64,000 nucleotides of DNA from Zingiber officinale (Eukaryota; Streptophyta; Magnoliopsida; Zingiberales; Zingiberaceae): the NCBI RefSeq assembly GCF_018446385.1, contig NC_055986.1:101961344-102025343 (forward strand), given 5' to 3'. Both the position numbers and the translations under genes were made by a program. Position 1 is the first letter of the stretch. The number at the start of each line of letters is the position of its first letter. Below the pieces are notes generated by a model, which was given only the letters and a program-made list of their open reading frames with translations, was not told where the DNA came from and did not search any database. Positions 1-10,506 of this stretch are shown here, in pieces.

Positions 1-1261
1 TTGAAGATGATTAATTTGACCTCATGAAAATTTTTTACAAACCACAAGAATAATTTAAAAAGCACAGATGAGTCATTAACCTTAAATTTTGATTGTTTAT
101 ATATTATCCATCTCTTAATTTGAGTTTATTTGATTTTTAAGACTTTTACATTCTAAAACTTATTTGGTTAGCACTAAAGCTTGTTTGTCCTTTGCAAGTA
201 TTTTTTTATTTATTTACAATATTGATAAGAACTTTTTCATTAAGATGATTTATAAATTTTGATTTTTAACATAATTTACAAATAATTCATAGTATTTGTG
301 TATTAATGAGATTTTTAAATTATTCAATAATTTATATTATATTTTATAAAATATAAAAAAACTATAACAACATAGAATTCTTCATTATTTTTTAAAGATA
401 ATTTTTTTAATAAGTCAGTTTAGTTTTATTAAAAATAATTGTAAAGAAGAATAAGTAGTATTATCAATATAGAAAATGGAATAGGATTCCATGAATTAGA
501 ACTAACCATCTGAGAATTAATATAATTTTAATTTACAATATTCACTGTACATGAGAACATTTGAAGTGATAGGGAGACATAATACATTCAACTTTGTTGT
601 TCACCAAAAGACAATAAGTACACTGGTATTGACACAACTATACGTACTATAAGAAAAGCACTAACTATAGTTAAGCTTCAGACGTGATTGAGATTAGGCA
701 CCCCTTTGAAGTGAACAATATCATGGATTCAGCACCTGACTCTGGATTCTGATCTCCACAAGAGTCATGCAGCTACTCTTTCTGCCATGCTATTTTTGGT
801 CATTCAACAACTGAAAGTATCCTCACAATTACTTGCTCCAGGGTACGAACTTGAGTACCCAAGTCTGCACCGCCTTGTGGAGCAACAATAAGAACCTCAG
901 CAGATCTACTCCACAAGCACGGTAATTTTTCCCTACAATCCACCATAGGATACTATGATGGGACCCCAGGATATTCGCCTACAACAAGAACGGATCCGGG
1001 TCCATCACCACCTACCTTTGAGTAGAGAACTACAAATACCAGATTCATTAAAGATAAGAACAATGAAAAATGGAATCTGTCTTCAGCCCAACAGCAAGAT
1101 GGAGCTATATTCGTAATACCTGAGTAAATTGGGCTTTTCCATGACGTCTTTTCACGCTGGGAGTCAATTACCAAGAACCACATAGCCAGCTAGGGTTTCA
1201 CTAATCCAAAGGATAAAATTGAATGATGCGGTGATAAGGAAGGACCAACCCTTTTGAGGTC
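1..1261. other. AT-rich flank, no recognised gene
   Basis: The first 540 bases are very AT-rich and have no sustained reading frame on either strand. From about 540 to 1200 the composition is more balanced, and short minus-strand open stretches occur, including a 76-codon one at 953-1183 and the exon candidate at 800-932. I find no transposon termini, RNA gene or recognisable domain. It may be the edge of a low-copy locus into which the Tat element inserted. Confidence 0.5.
800..932 (-). other. Possible terminal exon of an unrecognised gene
   Basis: On the minus strand a splice-acceptor-like AG (933-934) precedes about 43 open codons that end in TGA at 800-802. The peptide has non-random, protein-like composition, including the stretch VAPQGGADLGTQVRTLEQ. 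I do not recognise the family. Upstream on the same strand, near 1010, there is a possible donor (AAG followed by GTAGGT). There is no second confirmed exon and no start codon, so this may be a gene fragment or chance. Confidence 0.2.
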
Positions 1262-2147
1262 TGTTGCCACGATGGAGGTCGAAGTCAAGGCGGTCAACGC
1301 TTCGATAACATCAGCCGGTCGGTGAGTGGGTCGCCCGACTAGGAGAATGGACGCCTGATCAGACATCACCTTTGACTCAACAATGCGTCGAGCACCCGAC
1401 GCTCAATAAGGGAGAAGTCACCAAGGTTACATAGAAGACATGTCGAGCAGCTACCCTGTCCAGCCTTACAACAGCACTCGGAACAAAACAGCGGAGTAGG
1501 GTTATAGTTGAGCGGGCTACATACAGAAACAACAATGCTATAGCCGAGTGGATAGTGGAGACCCGAGCCGAGCAACTATCCCGCTTGGCCCAGCGGGAGA
1601 AGAAAGGCCAACGATTGTGGCCGAGCGGATAGTGGAGACCTGAGCCGAGCGGCTATCCCGCTCGGCCCAGTAACAAACACAACACCATCTTTCAATATCA
1701 TTTTGGGAGCTAGTGCCGCTGACAAGCGGCATGGTCAGACAGAAGATCGTACGAAAGAAGCTTCCACTGTCACTTCAGAGATATGCTCGGCCCGTTAAGG
1801 TACTGTGTCAGGGACACTTTACTGACATATCTTTTCAGGAAAATCTTTGAGAAGCGTGCAAGCCTAGGGAAGCGTGCACGCGTTCTACAGGAGCTCTATA
1901 TAAAGGGGGGTCCAAGCATCAACGGAGGTATGCGATATTCACTATTTGTGCTACTGTTTACTTCTTTTTGCTCCGTTTCTCAACATCGCCAGTGATTGAC
2001 TTGAGTGTTGGAGGGCCAACGTCGGGGACCCCTTCCCTGGCTCGACACTGATGTAGTTTGTGTTGTAAATCAGAACGGAGTCCACAACCAGTCAGCAGGA
2101 GCACCACATCCCCAACATTCTCTCTCTTCGACTTTCGGACAAGATCA
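1262..2147 (+). repeat. 5' LTR of the Tat-lineage element (approximate limits)
   Basis: The region begins near a TG at 1262, contains a TATA box at 1895-1905, and ends in CA at 2147 just before the primer-site motif. A downstream motif near 2007 (GTGTTGGAGGGCC) recurs at 38261, next to another element fragment, which supports its repeat nature. Around 1540-1680 a short phrase about a plus-strand GAGCGGATAGTGGAGACC core is present twice. There is no 3' LTR partner in the window, so both limits are inferred from motifs. Confidence 0.5.
1895..1905 (+). promoter_or_regulatory. TATA box in the Tat LTR
   Basis: TCTATATAAAG followed by a G-run. It lies about 250 bases before the predicted LTR end, the normal position for an LTR promoter. 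Confidence 0.6.
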
Positions 2148-2150
2148 TAT

Positions 2151-2168
2151 TTGGCACCGTCTGTGGGA
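2151..2168 (+). other. Primer-binding-site motif of the Tat element
   Basis: The motif TTGGCACCGTCTGTGGGA lies 3 nt after the predicted LTR end and 27 nt before the gag start. This phrase (usually with GCGCC) typically follows the 5' LTR in Tat-lineage plant elements. Confidence 0.6.
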
Positions 2169-3327
2169 AAGTAGCCTGCATCCGAGCTAAGGAGATGGAG
2201 GACGCTAGACGACTCACTATGGTGACGCTCACCAAGGAGGAGCTCGACATGCTCATGCAAGCCCGAGCAGCAGCAACAACAAGCGCTAGCCGATCGACAA
2301 GCGCAGCAGTGGCGACGTCGGCAGCCGGAGGCCGAGCGGGATATGAGGACCGACCTAAACAAATTTCCATTTGGGGACAAAACAGAGGGTCGACCGGCAC
2401 ACATGGGGAGGTGACGCCTGCGCCCATCCCCTTTCATCGAGCTTTGTTCCAAACGACCTCAGAAATAGCCCAGGCAAATTAAGAGAGAGGATCATCTTCG
2501 GGCGACGCACCCGTTCGGGACACACGAAAAGGTAAAGCGCCCCGAAGCCATGCCTCACCTGAGCAGATAAATCGACAGTTTTCTAAAGAGATCCTGCAAG
2601 ACCCTCTGCCAAGGCACTATACTTCGCTGGCGATCGGAGAGTACAACGGGTCGACTGATCTGGATGATCATCTGGATAAGCTCGACAACGCAGCCACACT
2701 TCACCAATATACAGACGAGGTGAAGTGCCGAGTCTTCCTTGCCACCCTCTCTGGATCGACGCAAAGGTGGTTCAGAAGACTGTCAGACGGACATATACGC
2801 AGCTTCAAAGACTTCTGATTTGCTTTCTTGCATCAGTTCGCCAGCCGACGCTACCAGAAGATGAGTGTCAGCCTCTTCTCCATGAAGCAAGGATCGAAGG
2901 AAACACTCCGAGCCTACATCCAACGCTTCAATAAGGTGACCATGGACATCCCATCAGTCTCATCCGAGACGATGATGAACGCCTTCACCCAAGGGCTTGT
3001 CGAAGGTGAATTCTTCCGATCGGTCATCAGGAAGCTGCCCCGAGACTTCGACCACCTGCTCAAGAAGGCCAACGAGTACATAAATGTGGAAGAAGCTCAA
3101 ATGACAAGGAAGAAAGAAGCACCGACCTATTCTACATCGGCACCCGAACGACGTCCAACGAGCAGCCATCAGCCACCAAAGGGGACAAGGGCAGAAGGAG
3201 CACGACCACACAAAGAGGCTAGGATATATGTCGTACAACATGTGTCCACCGGTCGGCAGAAGACGTCAAAGGGCAAGGTATGGACGCCAATGTTTTATTC
3301 CTTTCATCAGTCGACGATGCATAACAC

Positions 3328-5008
3328 TGATAACCATCATTTTGTATTGATATTTTGATTCATATAAGCATATCATTTGATCTTCTCATGTGTTAATTCC
3401 ACATTTATATTATATTTCATGAATTGCATTCATTTGTGGACTTAATTACAAATTATATCATATTTGAGGTATTTGATGCTAATATTTGGTTATATTCTTT
3501 GTAGGCATCAAAAGGGCAAGGACTCTAGTTTGATCAACTCAGCTTGAGTTCAAATCTGAGCTTAAATAAGGAGATCCAGCTTTGGAACAATCTCAGCCGT
3601 TCATCCAAGATTGGAGTAGATCTAAGACATCCGTGAAGAATCTGGTCCATCCAAGCCAAGGGGAAGTAGATCACAACCAGTGATCAAGATCTGAAGATTT
3701 GGATCGGATTTGGAGCAACTTCCACCGTTGGATCATTCCGAAGCAATCTCAACCGTTGACTCAGATTTCAGATCTGATTTAAGTGGGAAATGAGAAGCTG
3801 CAGGGGGTTCGTCAATTTGCTACAGCAAGAAACAGGAGAGTGCAAGCTCGCTCTGGCGATCTTCTTCCTCGATCCATTCCACCATCGGCGGTCAAGAGAG
3901 GTCAACGGAATTTCCCTTCCTCAGGTGATCTTCCATCTTCGAGCCAGCGATGCCACGTCGACCATCTAATTCACATTTCCTGCCGTGATTCTGAGAGGAA
4001 GAAGAAGAACGGAGAAGTGGAGCAATCCGGTGGTTTCAGCCGATTTCTTTCCCATCTTCGAGCCAGCAATGCCACATCGACCATCTAATTCACATTTCCT
4101 GCCGCGATTCTGAGAGGAAGAAGAAGAATGGAGAAGTGGAGCAATCCGGTGGTTTCAGCCGATTTCTTTCCCATCTTTGAGCCAACGATCTTCTTCCTGT
4201 GAAGTTCTGACTACATCCAGATGATGGGAGTGTTCTCTTGCTTATTCCTGATTTCTACACAATTCATTTGAATCTGCTAGATCAAAGTTCTTTTGATCAA
4301 TTTATCATCGATTACAAGATTAGGACATCTTCGTCCAATCCAGTGAGTGCTTGGGAATGCCCTAGCTCACTTCGGTTCAGCACTTTCCTCCTTTTTAATT
4401 TCTGCACTTCTCTTCTTTTCCTGCTGAGAATGTTTGTTCTTGTTTTTGTGCAATTTCATAGATTTGAATTAGCTTTAGTTAGTTTCAATTTCTAGTTGTT
4501 GTTACTTCCTATCTGTTCATCTTCACAGCAATTCAATTTTGTTAAGCACTGTTTAATTCGAGAAGTATTGATTAGTTCCATTAGTTCAGTTGTGGAAGGA
4601 GTTCAGTTCAATTCTGTTACATGATCTTGATTCATGTTTGTCATTTGTGACTTTGCTTACTCCATGCTTTGATCCTGTTTGTGTTTGATTGTTGTTCTTG
4701 TTTGCTATTTGTTTAGAATGCGAGTAGGTCAGATCGGTTTCAATTAAGTACTCAAGTTTCCTTAATTGCTTTGCTCTTCTTTAATTCATTCCATCAGTAG
4801 TTTAGATAGGCTATCTTTTACTACTTGCCTTTTAGCATTTATAGTTTAAAAACCCAAACCCCATATTCAATAAATCAATCCTAAAATACCATCATCGTTA
4901 CATTCGTTGGGAGACGACCCGAGTTATCTCTATGCTACATTAGTGTAGAATGGATTCGGTCAATTAATTCTTTTGATACCCATTTCACGACAAAACTTGG
5001 GTTTATCA
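3328..5008 (+). mobile_element. Solo LTR (gypsy, Athila/Tat-like), target duplication AACAC
   Basis: The 1681-bp insertion starts TGATAACC, ends GTTTATCA, and is flanked by AACAC at 3323-3327 and 5009-5013. It has no coding capacity, primer site or second LTR, which identifies it as a solo LTR left by intra-element recombination. Near its 3' end (about 4909) lies a GGGAGACGACCCGAG phrase typical of Athila-type LTRs, which suggests plus orientation. It cleanly splits the Tat gag. Confidence 0.8.
3925..4182 (+). repeat. 119-bp tandem duplication inside the solo LTR
   Basis: A 119-bp unit containing CGAGCCAGCRATGCCAC begins near 3940, repeats at about 4059, and begins a third, more diverged copy near 4178. 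The first two copies differ at only a few positions. Confidence 0.8.
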
Positions 5009-5411
5009 AACACACGTGATTATCATGGTCTAACGTCGATCGCGAGCCGACTGGCTCCAAGAGGATACCGCCACCGATCTCCGGCACCCGATCAGAGATA
5101 TAGACATCACTCAACCGGGCGGCGGGAGGTCGAAAGAAGGATGTCTGATCGGCGACATCAGCATCCGCAGAGGGATAATGTCGATCCCTCCCGAGTCACA
5201 GCTAAGCGTGGTAGATCATCCGCTCGGGGAGTAGAAAACAGAGGCAACGTTTCTCGAGGAGAAATAGACATGATCGTTGGTGGGTCGACCGGCGGTGACT
5301 CAAACAGGGCCAGGAAGTCACACTCTCGACGGCTTGAGATCCACGCTGTTGGATGCAGCAGGGAAAGGGCCGAAGGACTGGAAATCAACTTCGGTCCTAG
5401 AGACTTGGAGG

Positions 5412-6527
5412 TGTTGGATCGCTGGGCCGACTAGAAGGGGGGTTGAATAGTCTGCAAAAACAAAAAGCACAACTCTTCTCGAACTTTCAAATAAACACTT
5501 GCATAAATTAAAAAGTAGATAAAACAGAAAATAGAGGCACAAGGATATTTACTTGGTTATAACCGGGGAGGTTGTTAATACAAGTAAGTTGTCATACTAG
5601 AATATCTCCTTCAAGCGGAGAAGCCTCTTACAGCAGTGAAAGCACAAAAAAAACAAAAGCTAAACTAGAACTTAAAGTACATAAGTGTTGGATTCACAAT
5701 TTCTAAGTTGATCAAGCTTCTGGACCAAGGCTATATTTATAGCCTTAGTCGGGGCGCCTGGAAGGGTTCCAGGCGCCTGGGAGGGGATAAAGTTTTATTC
5801 CCGACGCAACGGTCAATGCGTACATTGAATCTTGATAAACTTTCAGTTCTGGGCGCCTGGAAGGGTGCCGGGCGCCCGGAGTCAAGGCGGCCCCCACTGT
5901 TGGGGGCGCCCCCATCCGAGGCGCCCGGAATGAATCCGGGTGCCCGAACCAAAAGGGCTCTGGATGCCCGAAATGGGTCTGGGCGCCCGGACCCAAAAGT
6001 CAATAGGGCAACCTTTTTCGATCCGGGTCCTCTGCTCTGGTTCAACTCACCTCGGTCTGTGTCTTCCGCTCCAGCTCCACTCGCTTGGGTGATCTTGGCC
6101 ATCTGGAATAGGGCTTACCCGAACCCAACTTCCATCCTTCTCGAGCAGGCTTTCACTCCGGCTTCTCGTCCCTCGGAATCGTCGTGTGCTTCCTTCTCGT
6201 CCACCAGCGTACTCATCCGCAACTCTTCGTCATTTGGTCGCACCCCGTGCCAACCTTCTCGGTAGCCGCATCTCTTGCTCCTCGAGCAGTCTTCCGCTCC
6301 GGCTTCTCATCCCTCGGAACCACCGCACGCTTCCTTTTCATCCGCTGGTGTACTCTTCCGCAGCGCCTTGTCCCTCAGACGCACCATGTGTCATCCTTCT
6401 TGCTAGTTACGTCTTCTTCTTGACTCCCTGTGTTCCTAAGCTTTTGCACGCTTAGACACAAAGTTAAAATACCACAAAACCTAACTTAACTTGTTTATCA
6501 TATTAAAATAACCTTGGGGTTCCAACA
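5412..6527 (-). repeat. 3' LTR of the TR-GAG element (palindrome-rich)
   Basis: It pairs with 8238-9371. It carries a GC-rich stretch (about 5750-6000) of repeated GGCGCC cores, including one perfect palindrome with 11-bp arms, GGCGCCTGGAA and TTCCAGGCGCC, around a 3-nt loop at about 5754-5778. Confidence 0.9.
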
Positions 6528-6543
6528 ATCTCCCCCTTTTTAA
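6528..6543 (-). other. Polypurine tract of the TR-GAG element
   Basis: On the minus strand this reads as AAAAAGGGGGAGAT, ending exactly where the TGTTGGAAC of the 3' LTR begins. That is the expected plus-strand priming site. Confidence 0.85.
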
Positions 6544-7416
6544 TGTGAGCAACCCAAGTTAAGCTAGAGTAAATAGACATAAATGAAAATTAACTAATAT
6601 TGCAATAAGGTGCAAAAAAGATAGAAAAATTGGTCTACCTCCCCCTAGACTTATACTTTTCTTTCTCCCCTTTTGATCACATAAAAAAAATGGGGTTCTA
6701 CAAAAAAATCTAAGGGTAAAAAATTCGAAAAACTTTGAAAAATTTTACAATAATGTTTAACGAAAAACAAAATTTTCTAAGTTAGAAATTCAAAGAAAAA
6801 CAAAATTCTAAGTTAGAGAATTTTGCTACTTAAACAAAATTCAAAGAAAAACTATTTTTAAGAATAAGTAAGATTACTTAAAAAAATTCTAAGTTCAGAA
6901 AAAAAAATTCTAACTTAGGCAGATATTTTTTAAAAAAATATTAGAAATTGTTCTAAGTTTTTTTTTTAAAAAAAATATTTTTGAAAATTTTTCTAAAAAA
7001 ATTTAAGCAGAAATTTCTTATTTCAGAAGAAATTTTAACTTAGGCAAAAATATTTTTGAGAATTTTTCTAAGTAAAAAAAACATTACGTAAGAAAAGTTT
7101 TCTAAGTATAAAAATATTTTTGACAAATTTCCAAATAATTGAAAAACTTTTTAAAGCATTTAATTTCAACCTTAATGCTTTTATCAGAAAGTTAATTAAA
7201 CATTTTATTTCAATATTTTAACTTTCAGGCAGTGGCGAGGCACTAGACCTTCTTGGTTATTGGAGCAACAACCACTTTCTTAGACAAAGCCTTATAAAGA
7301 AATTAAATGTTTAATTCTCTTGCTGAAAGTGCTAAGTCTAAATTTTTAATTTAGATCAAATTCTCTAATATCGTGATATTTAAATTTCCATTTTAGTTTA
7401 TCATAATTTCTCAAAT
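6544..7416. other. AT-rich non-coding interior of the TR-GAG element
   Basis: Low-complexity A/T-rich sequence with many short repeats around the phrase AAATTCTAAGTT. It has no open frame of note. It lies downstream of the gag-like ORF, where an autonomous copia element would have its pol region. Confidence 0.6.
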
Positions 7417-8181
7417 CTAAAGCAGGAAATTTTGAACATGCAAAAAATTATAACCGTTCTTTAACATGTTATTTTCTATTGTTAGATTATCAAAATCCTT
7501 TAATCGACAAGCTATGTCTTTTAACTTAATATTCTTTGTCATATTTTTAATTTCTAATTCACAAAAATATTTTGATAATATAAATTCTAACTCACAAAAT
7601 TTTTTGGATAATTTATTGATCGAATTAAGCAGTTGGTCAGGAGGTGAAAACCATACCTGACTTACCTTGTCGGTTATTGATTCTCCCCCTGTTGAGCTGT
7701 TTTCTTCCGACGTTGCTCCCCCTTCATCGATGCTCTTGATGCTTATTGAGGAAGAGCTGATTGCATCTTCTGGTAGATGCTTGGTGGTGAGAGATGCTCT
7801 GGCAATTTCCTTAGTTTCGGATTCTTCTGACGACGGCTTAGTGTCCCTCGAGGAGTCGGCTTCAAATGGTTCTTCATAGAGCTTCAAGAACTTTTCCCAA
7901 AGTTCTTTTACACTTCTATATTTTTTGACTCTGTCGAGATCCTTGACAGGTAATACGCTTAGAAGGCAAGACTCAGCCTTACTGTTTGCCATGAATTCGT
8001 CGCGTTGCTCGTCAATCCAGCGATGCACCTCAAGTCCTCCTTCTTTGCTTTTGGGCATATCAAAACCATACGCCATTAGTAATAACAAATTAAAATCGGT
8101 TTTAAAATAAACCTCCATCCATCGCTTCCAAAACACGAACACCCCCTCGAACATTGATGGATAGATGTTAGCTCCGACCAT
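7417..8181 (-). CDS. gag-like protein of the TR-GAG element
   Basis: The 254-codon frame starts at an ATG 42 nt downstream of the primer site. Residues about 15-120 resemble the N-terminal copia gag (UBN2-type) domain: an FWKRWMEVYFKTDFN stretch is followed by MANSKAESCLLSVLP and a VKELWEKFLKLYE helix. A Ser/Glu-rich linker follows, then a Lys-rich, helical C-terminus. No CCHC zinc knuckle is visible, so it may be truncated relative to an autonomous gag. It would assemble into, or be packaged by, particles of an autonomous relative. The frame is intact, but expression is unknown. Confidence 0.75.
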   Translation of the reverse strand: MVGANIYPSMFEGVFVFWKRWMEVYFKTDFNLLLLMAYGFDMPKSKEGGLEVHRWIDEQRDEFMANSKAESCLLSVLPVKDLDRVKKYRSVKELWEKFLKLYEEPFEADSSRDTKPSSEESETKEIARASLTTKHLPEDAISSSSISIKSIDEGGATSEENSSTGGESITDKVSQVWFSPPDQLLNSINKLSKKFCELEFILSKYFCELEIKNMTKNIKLKDIACRLKDFDNLTIENNMLKNGYNFLHVQNFLL

Positions 8182-8223
8182 CTCGTTGCTTCAGTCGACG
8201 GTTAGTCCTCCTGAGACGTCCTG

Positions 8224-8235
8224 GCTCTAATACCA
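8224..8235 (-). other. Primer-binding site of the TR-GAG element
   Basis: On the minus strand it reads TGGTATTAGAGC, a one-base variant of the common initiator-tRNA-Met primer site. It is 2 nt from the 5' LTR end at 8238. Confidence 0.85.
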
Positions 8236-8237
8236 CT

Positions 8238-9371
8238 TGTTGGATCGTTGGGCCGGCTAGAAGGGGGGTTGAATAGCCTACAAAAACAAAAAGCACAATC
8301 CTTCTCGAACTTTCAAATAAACACTTGCATAAATTAAAAAGCAGATGAAATAGAAAATAGAGGCACAAGGATATTTACTTGGTTGCAACCGGGGAGGTTG
8401 TTAATCCAAGGAAGTTGTCGCACTAGAATATCTCCTTCAGGCGGAGAAGCCTCTTACAGCAGTGAAAGCACAAAAAAATAGAAGCTAAACTAGAACTTAA
8501 AGCATGCAAGTGTTGGATTCACAATTTCTGAGTTGATTAAACTTCTGGACCAAGGCTATATTTATAGCCTTGGTTGGGGCGCCTGGAAGGGTTCCAGGTG
8601 CCTGGGAGGGTTTTAGGAACCTGGGAAGGGATAAAGTTTTATCCCCGACGCAACCGTCAACGTCCACGTCGAATCTTGATAAACTTTCAGTTCCAGGCAC
8701 CCGGAAGGGTCCCGGGCATCTGGAGTCAGGGCGCCCCTACTGCCTGGGGCACCCCCATCCGGGGCGCTCGGAATGAATCTAGGCGCTCGAACCAAAAGGG
8801 CTCCAGGCGCCCGGAATGGGTCCGGGCACCTAGACCCAAAAGTCAATAGGGGTTGACTTTTTTAGTCTGGGCCCTCTGCTCCGGTTCAGCTCGCTTCGGT
8901 CTGGGTCTTTTGCTCCAGCTCTGCTCGCTTGGGTGATCTCGGCCATCCGGAATAGGACTCACCCAAACCCAACTTCCAGCCTTCTCGAGCAGGCTTCCGC
9001 TCAGGTTTCTCGTCCCTCGGAATCATCGTGTGCTTCCTTCTCGTCCGCCAGCGTACTCATCCGCAGCTCTTCATCCCTCGGTCACACCCCGTGCCGACCT
9101 TCTCGGTAGTCGCGTCTCTTACTCCTCAAGCAGTCTTTCGCTCCGGCTTCTCATCCCTCGGAACCACGACACGCTTCCTTCTCGTCCGCCGGTGTACTCT
9201 TCCGCATCGCCTCGTACCTCAGACGCACCACGTGTCATCTTTCTTGCTAGCTACATCTTCCACTTGACTCCCTGTGCTCCTAAGTTCTTGCAGACTTAGA
9301 TACAAGGTTAAAATACCACATGACTTAACTTAACTTATTGATCACACCAAAACAACGTTGGGGTTCCAACA
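8238..9371 (-). repeat. 5' LTR of the TR-GAG element
   Basis: It aligns with 5412-6527 throughout. The palindromic GGCGCC block is present at about 8577-8830, but its first hairpin has decayed by substitutions and by a short internal duplication near 8605. Confidence 0.9.
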
Positions 9372-9376
9372 GGAGG

Positions 9377-10506
9377 GAGTTGAGATCCCTCATGATGATG
9401 CTCTGATCATCCGAGCGGTGATCGCCAACTACACCATTCACCGGACTTTCATGGGCACGGGGAGTTCAGTGAACATTATCTTCAAGAAGGTGTTTGATCA
9501 GGTGTAGATCGATCGAGGCGAGCTGCTCCCCATAGCAACACCACTTTATGGATTCATAGGCAACGAAGTCTTGCTGATCGGCCAAGCTAGGTTGACCATC
9601 TCCCTGGAAGAGGAGCCACACAGGAGGACTCGGGCCACCAACTTCATAGTGGTGGGTGCACCGTCAGCCTACAATGTCATCTTAGGTCGACCGACTCTTA
9701 ATGAGTTCCGGGCAGTAGTATCTACATACTATCAAAAGATCAACTTCCCAGTCGACGTCCAGGTGGGAGAGGTCAGAGGCGACCAGTGGGTCACTCGGCG
9801 GTGCTACGTCGAGATGGTAAAGTGTGAAGCAAAAGCCGCTTGGGAGAATCCACGCCTAGAGGTAAATGCTATCACCGAAAAACCTCTCACTCTGGTATAC
9901 AAAGAAAAGGAGAAAGTTCATATTCATCCCGAATGGGCGGAGCCAATCACCTTCGTAGCCGCTGATTTGGAGGCACAGAAGAAGGCAGAGTTGGTCGCCT
10001 GCCTTAAGCAAAATCATGATGTATTTGCATGGACAACACATGAGCTTCCTGGAATCTCCCTGAGCTTGGCGCAGCATGAGCTTCATGTCCGACCGGACAC
10101 TCGGATCGACCAAATGGTGGACTCTGCCGTAGGATGCGAGTTGATTTGCATGCTCGATGCGTACCAGGGGTATCACCAAGTGACGCTCGCCCGCGAAGAT
10201 CAGGAGAAGGTCAGCTTCATTACAGTTGACGAGACGTATTGCTACAATGTCATGCCTTTTGGACTCAAGAACGCCGGTGCCACTTACCAGAGGCTGATGA
10301 ACAAGGTGTTCCGACTACAGATCGACCACAATATGGAGGTATACGTCGACGACATATTGATAAAATCCCTCCAAGCTGTTGACCTGTGCGTAAATATTGA
10401 AGAGACCTGTCAGATGCTGAGGATATTTGGGATAAAGCTGAACCTTAGCAAGTGTCTGTTCAGCACGAAGAATGGGCGCTTCCTGGGATACATCATCACC
10501 GAGTAA
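9377..10506 (+). pseudogene. Tat protease and reverse transcriptase, catalytic changes and an internal deletion
   Basis: This region continues the Tat polyprotein after the GGAGG site. The aspartic-protease signature normally DTGSS reads GTGSS (codon GGC at 9454-9456), so the catalytic Asp is lost. A stop follows at 9505-9507. The open frame 9571-10506 covers the end of the protease domain, with the phrase PSAYNVILGRPTLNEF, then the linker and reverse transcriptase. Palm motifs are present (DAYQGYHQ, NVMPFGLKNAGATYQR, VYVDDILIKS). The sequence passes from HVRPDTR directly to IDQMVDSAVGCELIC near 10105, so the fingers part of the RT (roughly 80 residues) is missing. The enzyme would be inactive. 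Confidence 0.85.

Larger units (their letters stand above)
2195..5411 (+). pseudogene. Tat gag (broken; interrupted by a solo LTR)
   Basis: The gag structural polyprotein forms the retrotransposon's particle. The ATG at 2195 opens 95 codons rich in Ala and Ser. After the stop near 2480 the frame resumes with the retrotransposon gag core, including the segment FLATLSGSTQRWFRRLSDG at about 2735-2790 and, after another stop, FNKVTMDIPSVSSETMM at about 2928-2978. The solo LTR then interrupts at 3328. Beyond it, at 5014-5411, an Arg-rich tail leads to LEIHAVGCSRERAEG just before the GGAGG insertion site of the TR-GAG element. At least three stops or frame changes make it non-functional. Family assignment is confident; exact ends are not. 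Confidence 0.75.
5412..9371 (-). mobile_element. Non-autonomous gag-only LTR element (TR-GAG type)
   Basis: It is a complete 3960-bp element with LTRs of 1116 and 1134 bp that start TGTTGGA and end CCAACA on the plus strand, flanked by GGAGG duplications at 5407-5411 and 9372-9376. On the minus strand the order is LTR, primer site (TGGTATTAGAGC), a gag-like reading frame, a long AT-rich segment, a purine tract and LTR. The internal region is only 1710 bp and holds no protease, integrase or reverse transcriptase. That fits the TR-GAG class, mobilised in trans by a copia partner. The LTRs show visible substitutions and indels, so insertion is not recent. Confidence 0.88.

Noticed and set aside
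5708..6265. 185-codon frame and overlapping minus frames in the TR-GAG LTR
   Set aside because: Produced by the GC-rich palindromic LTR sequence; not conserved in the partner LTR.
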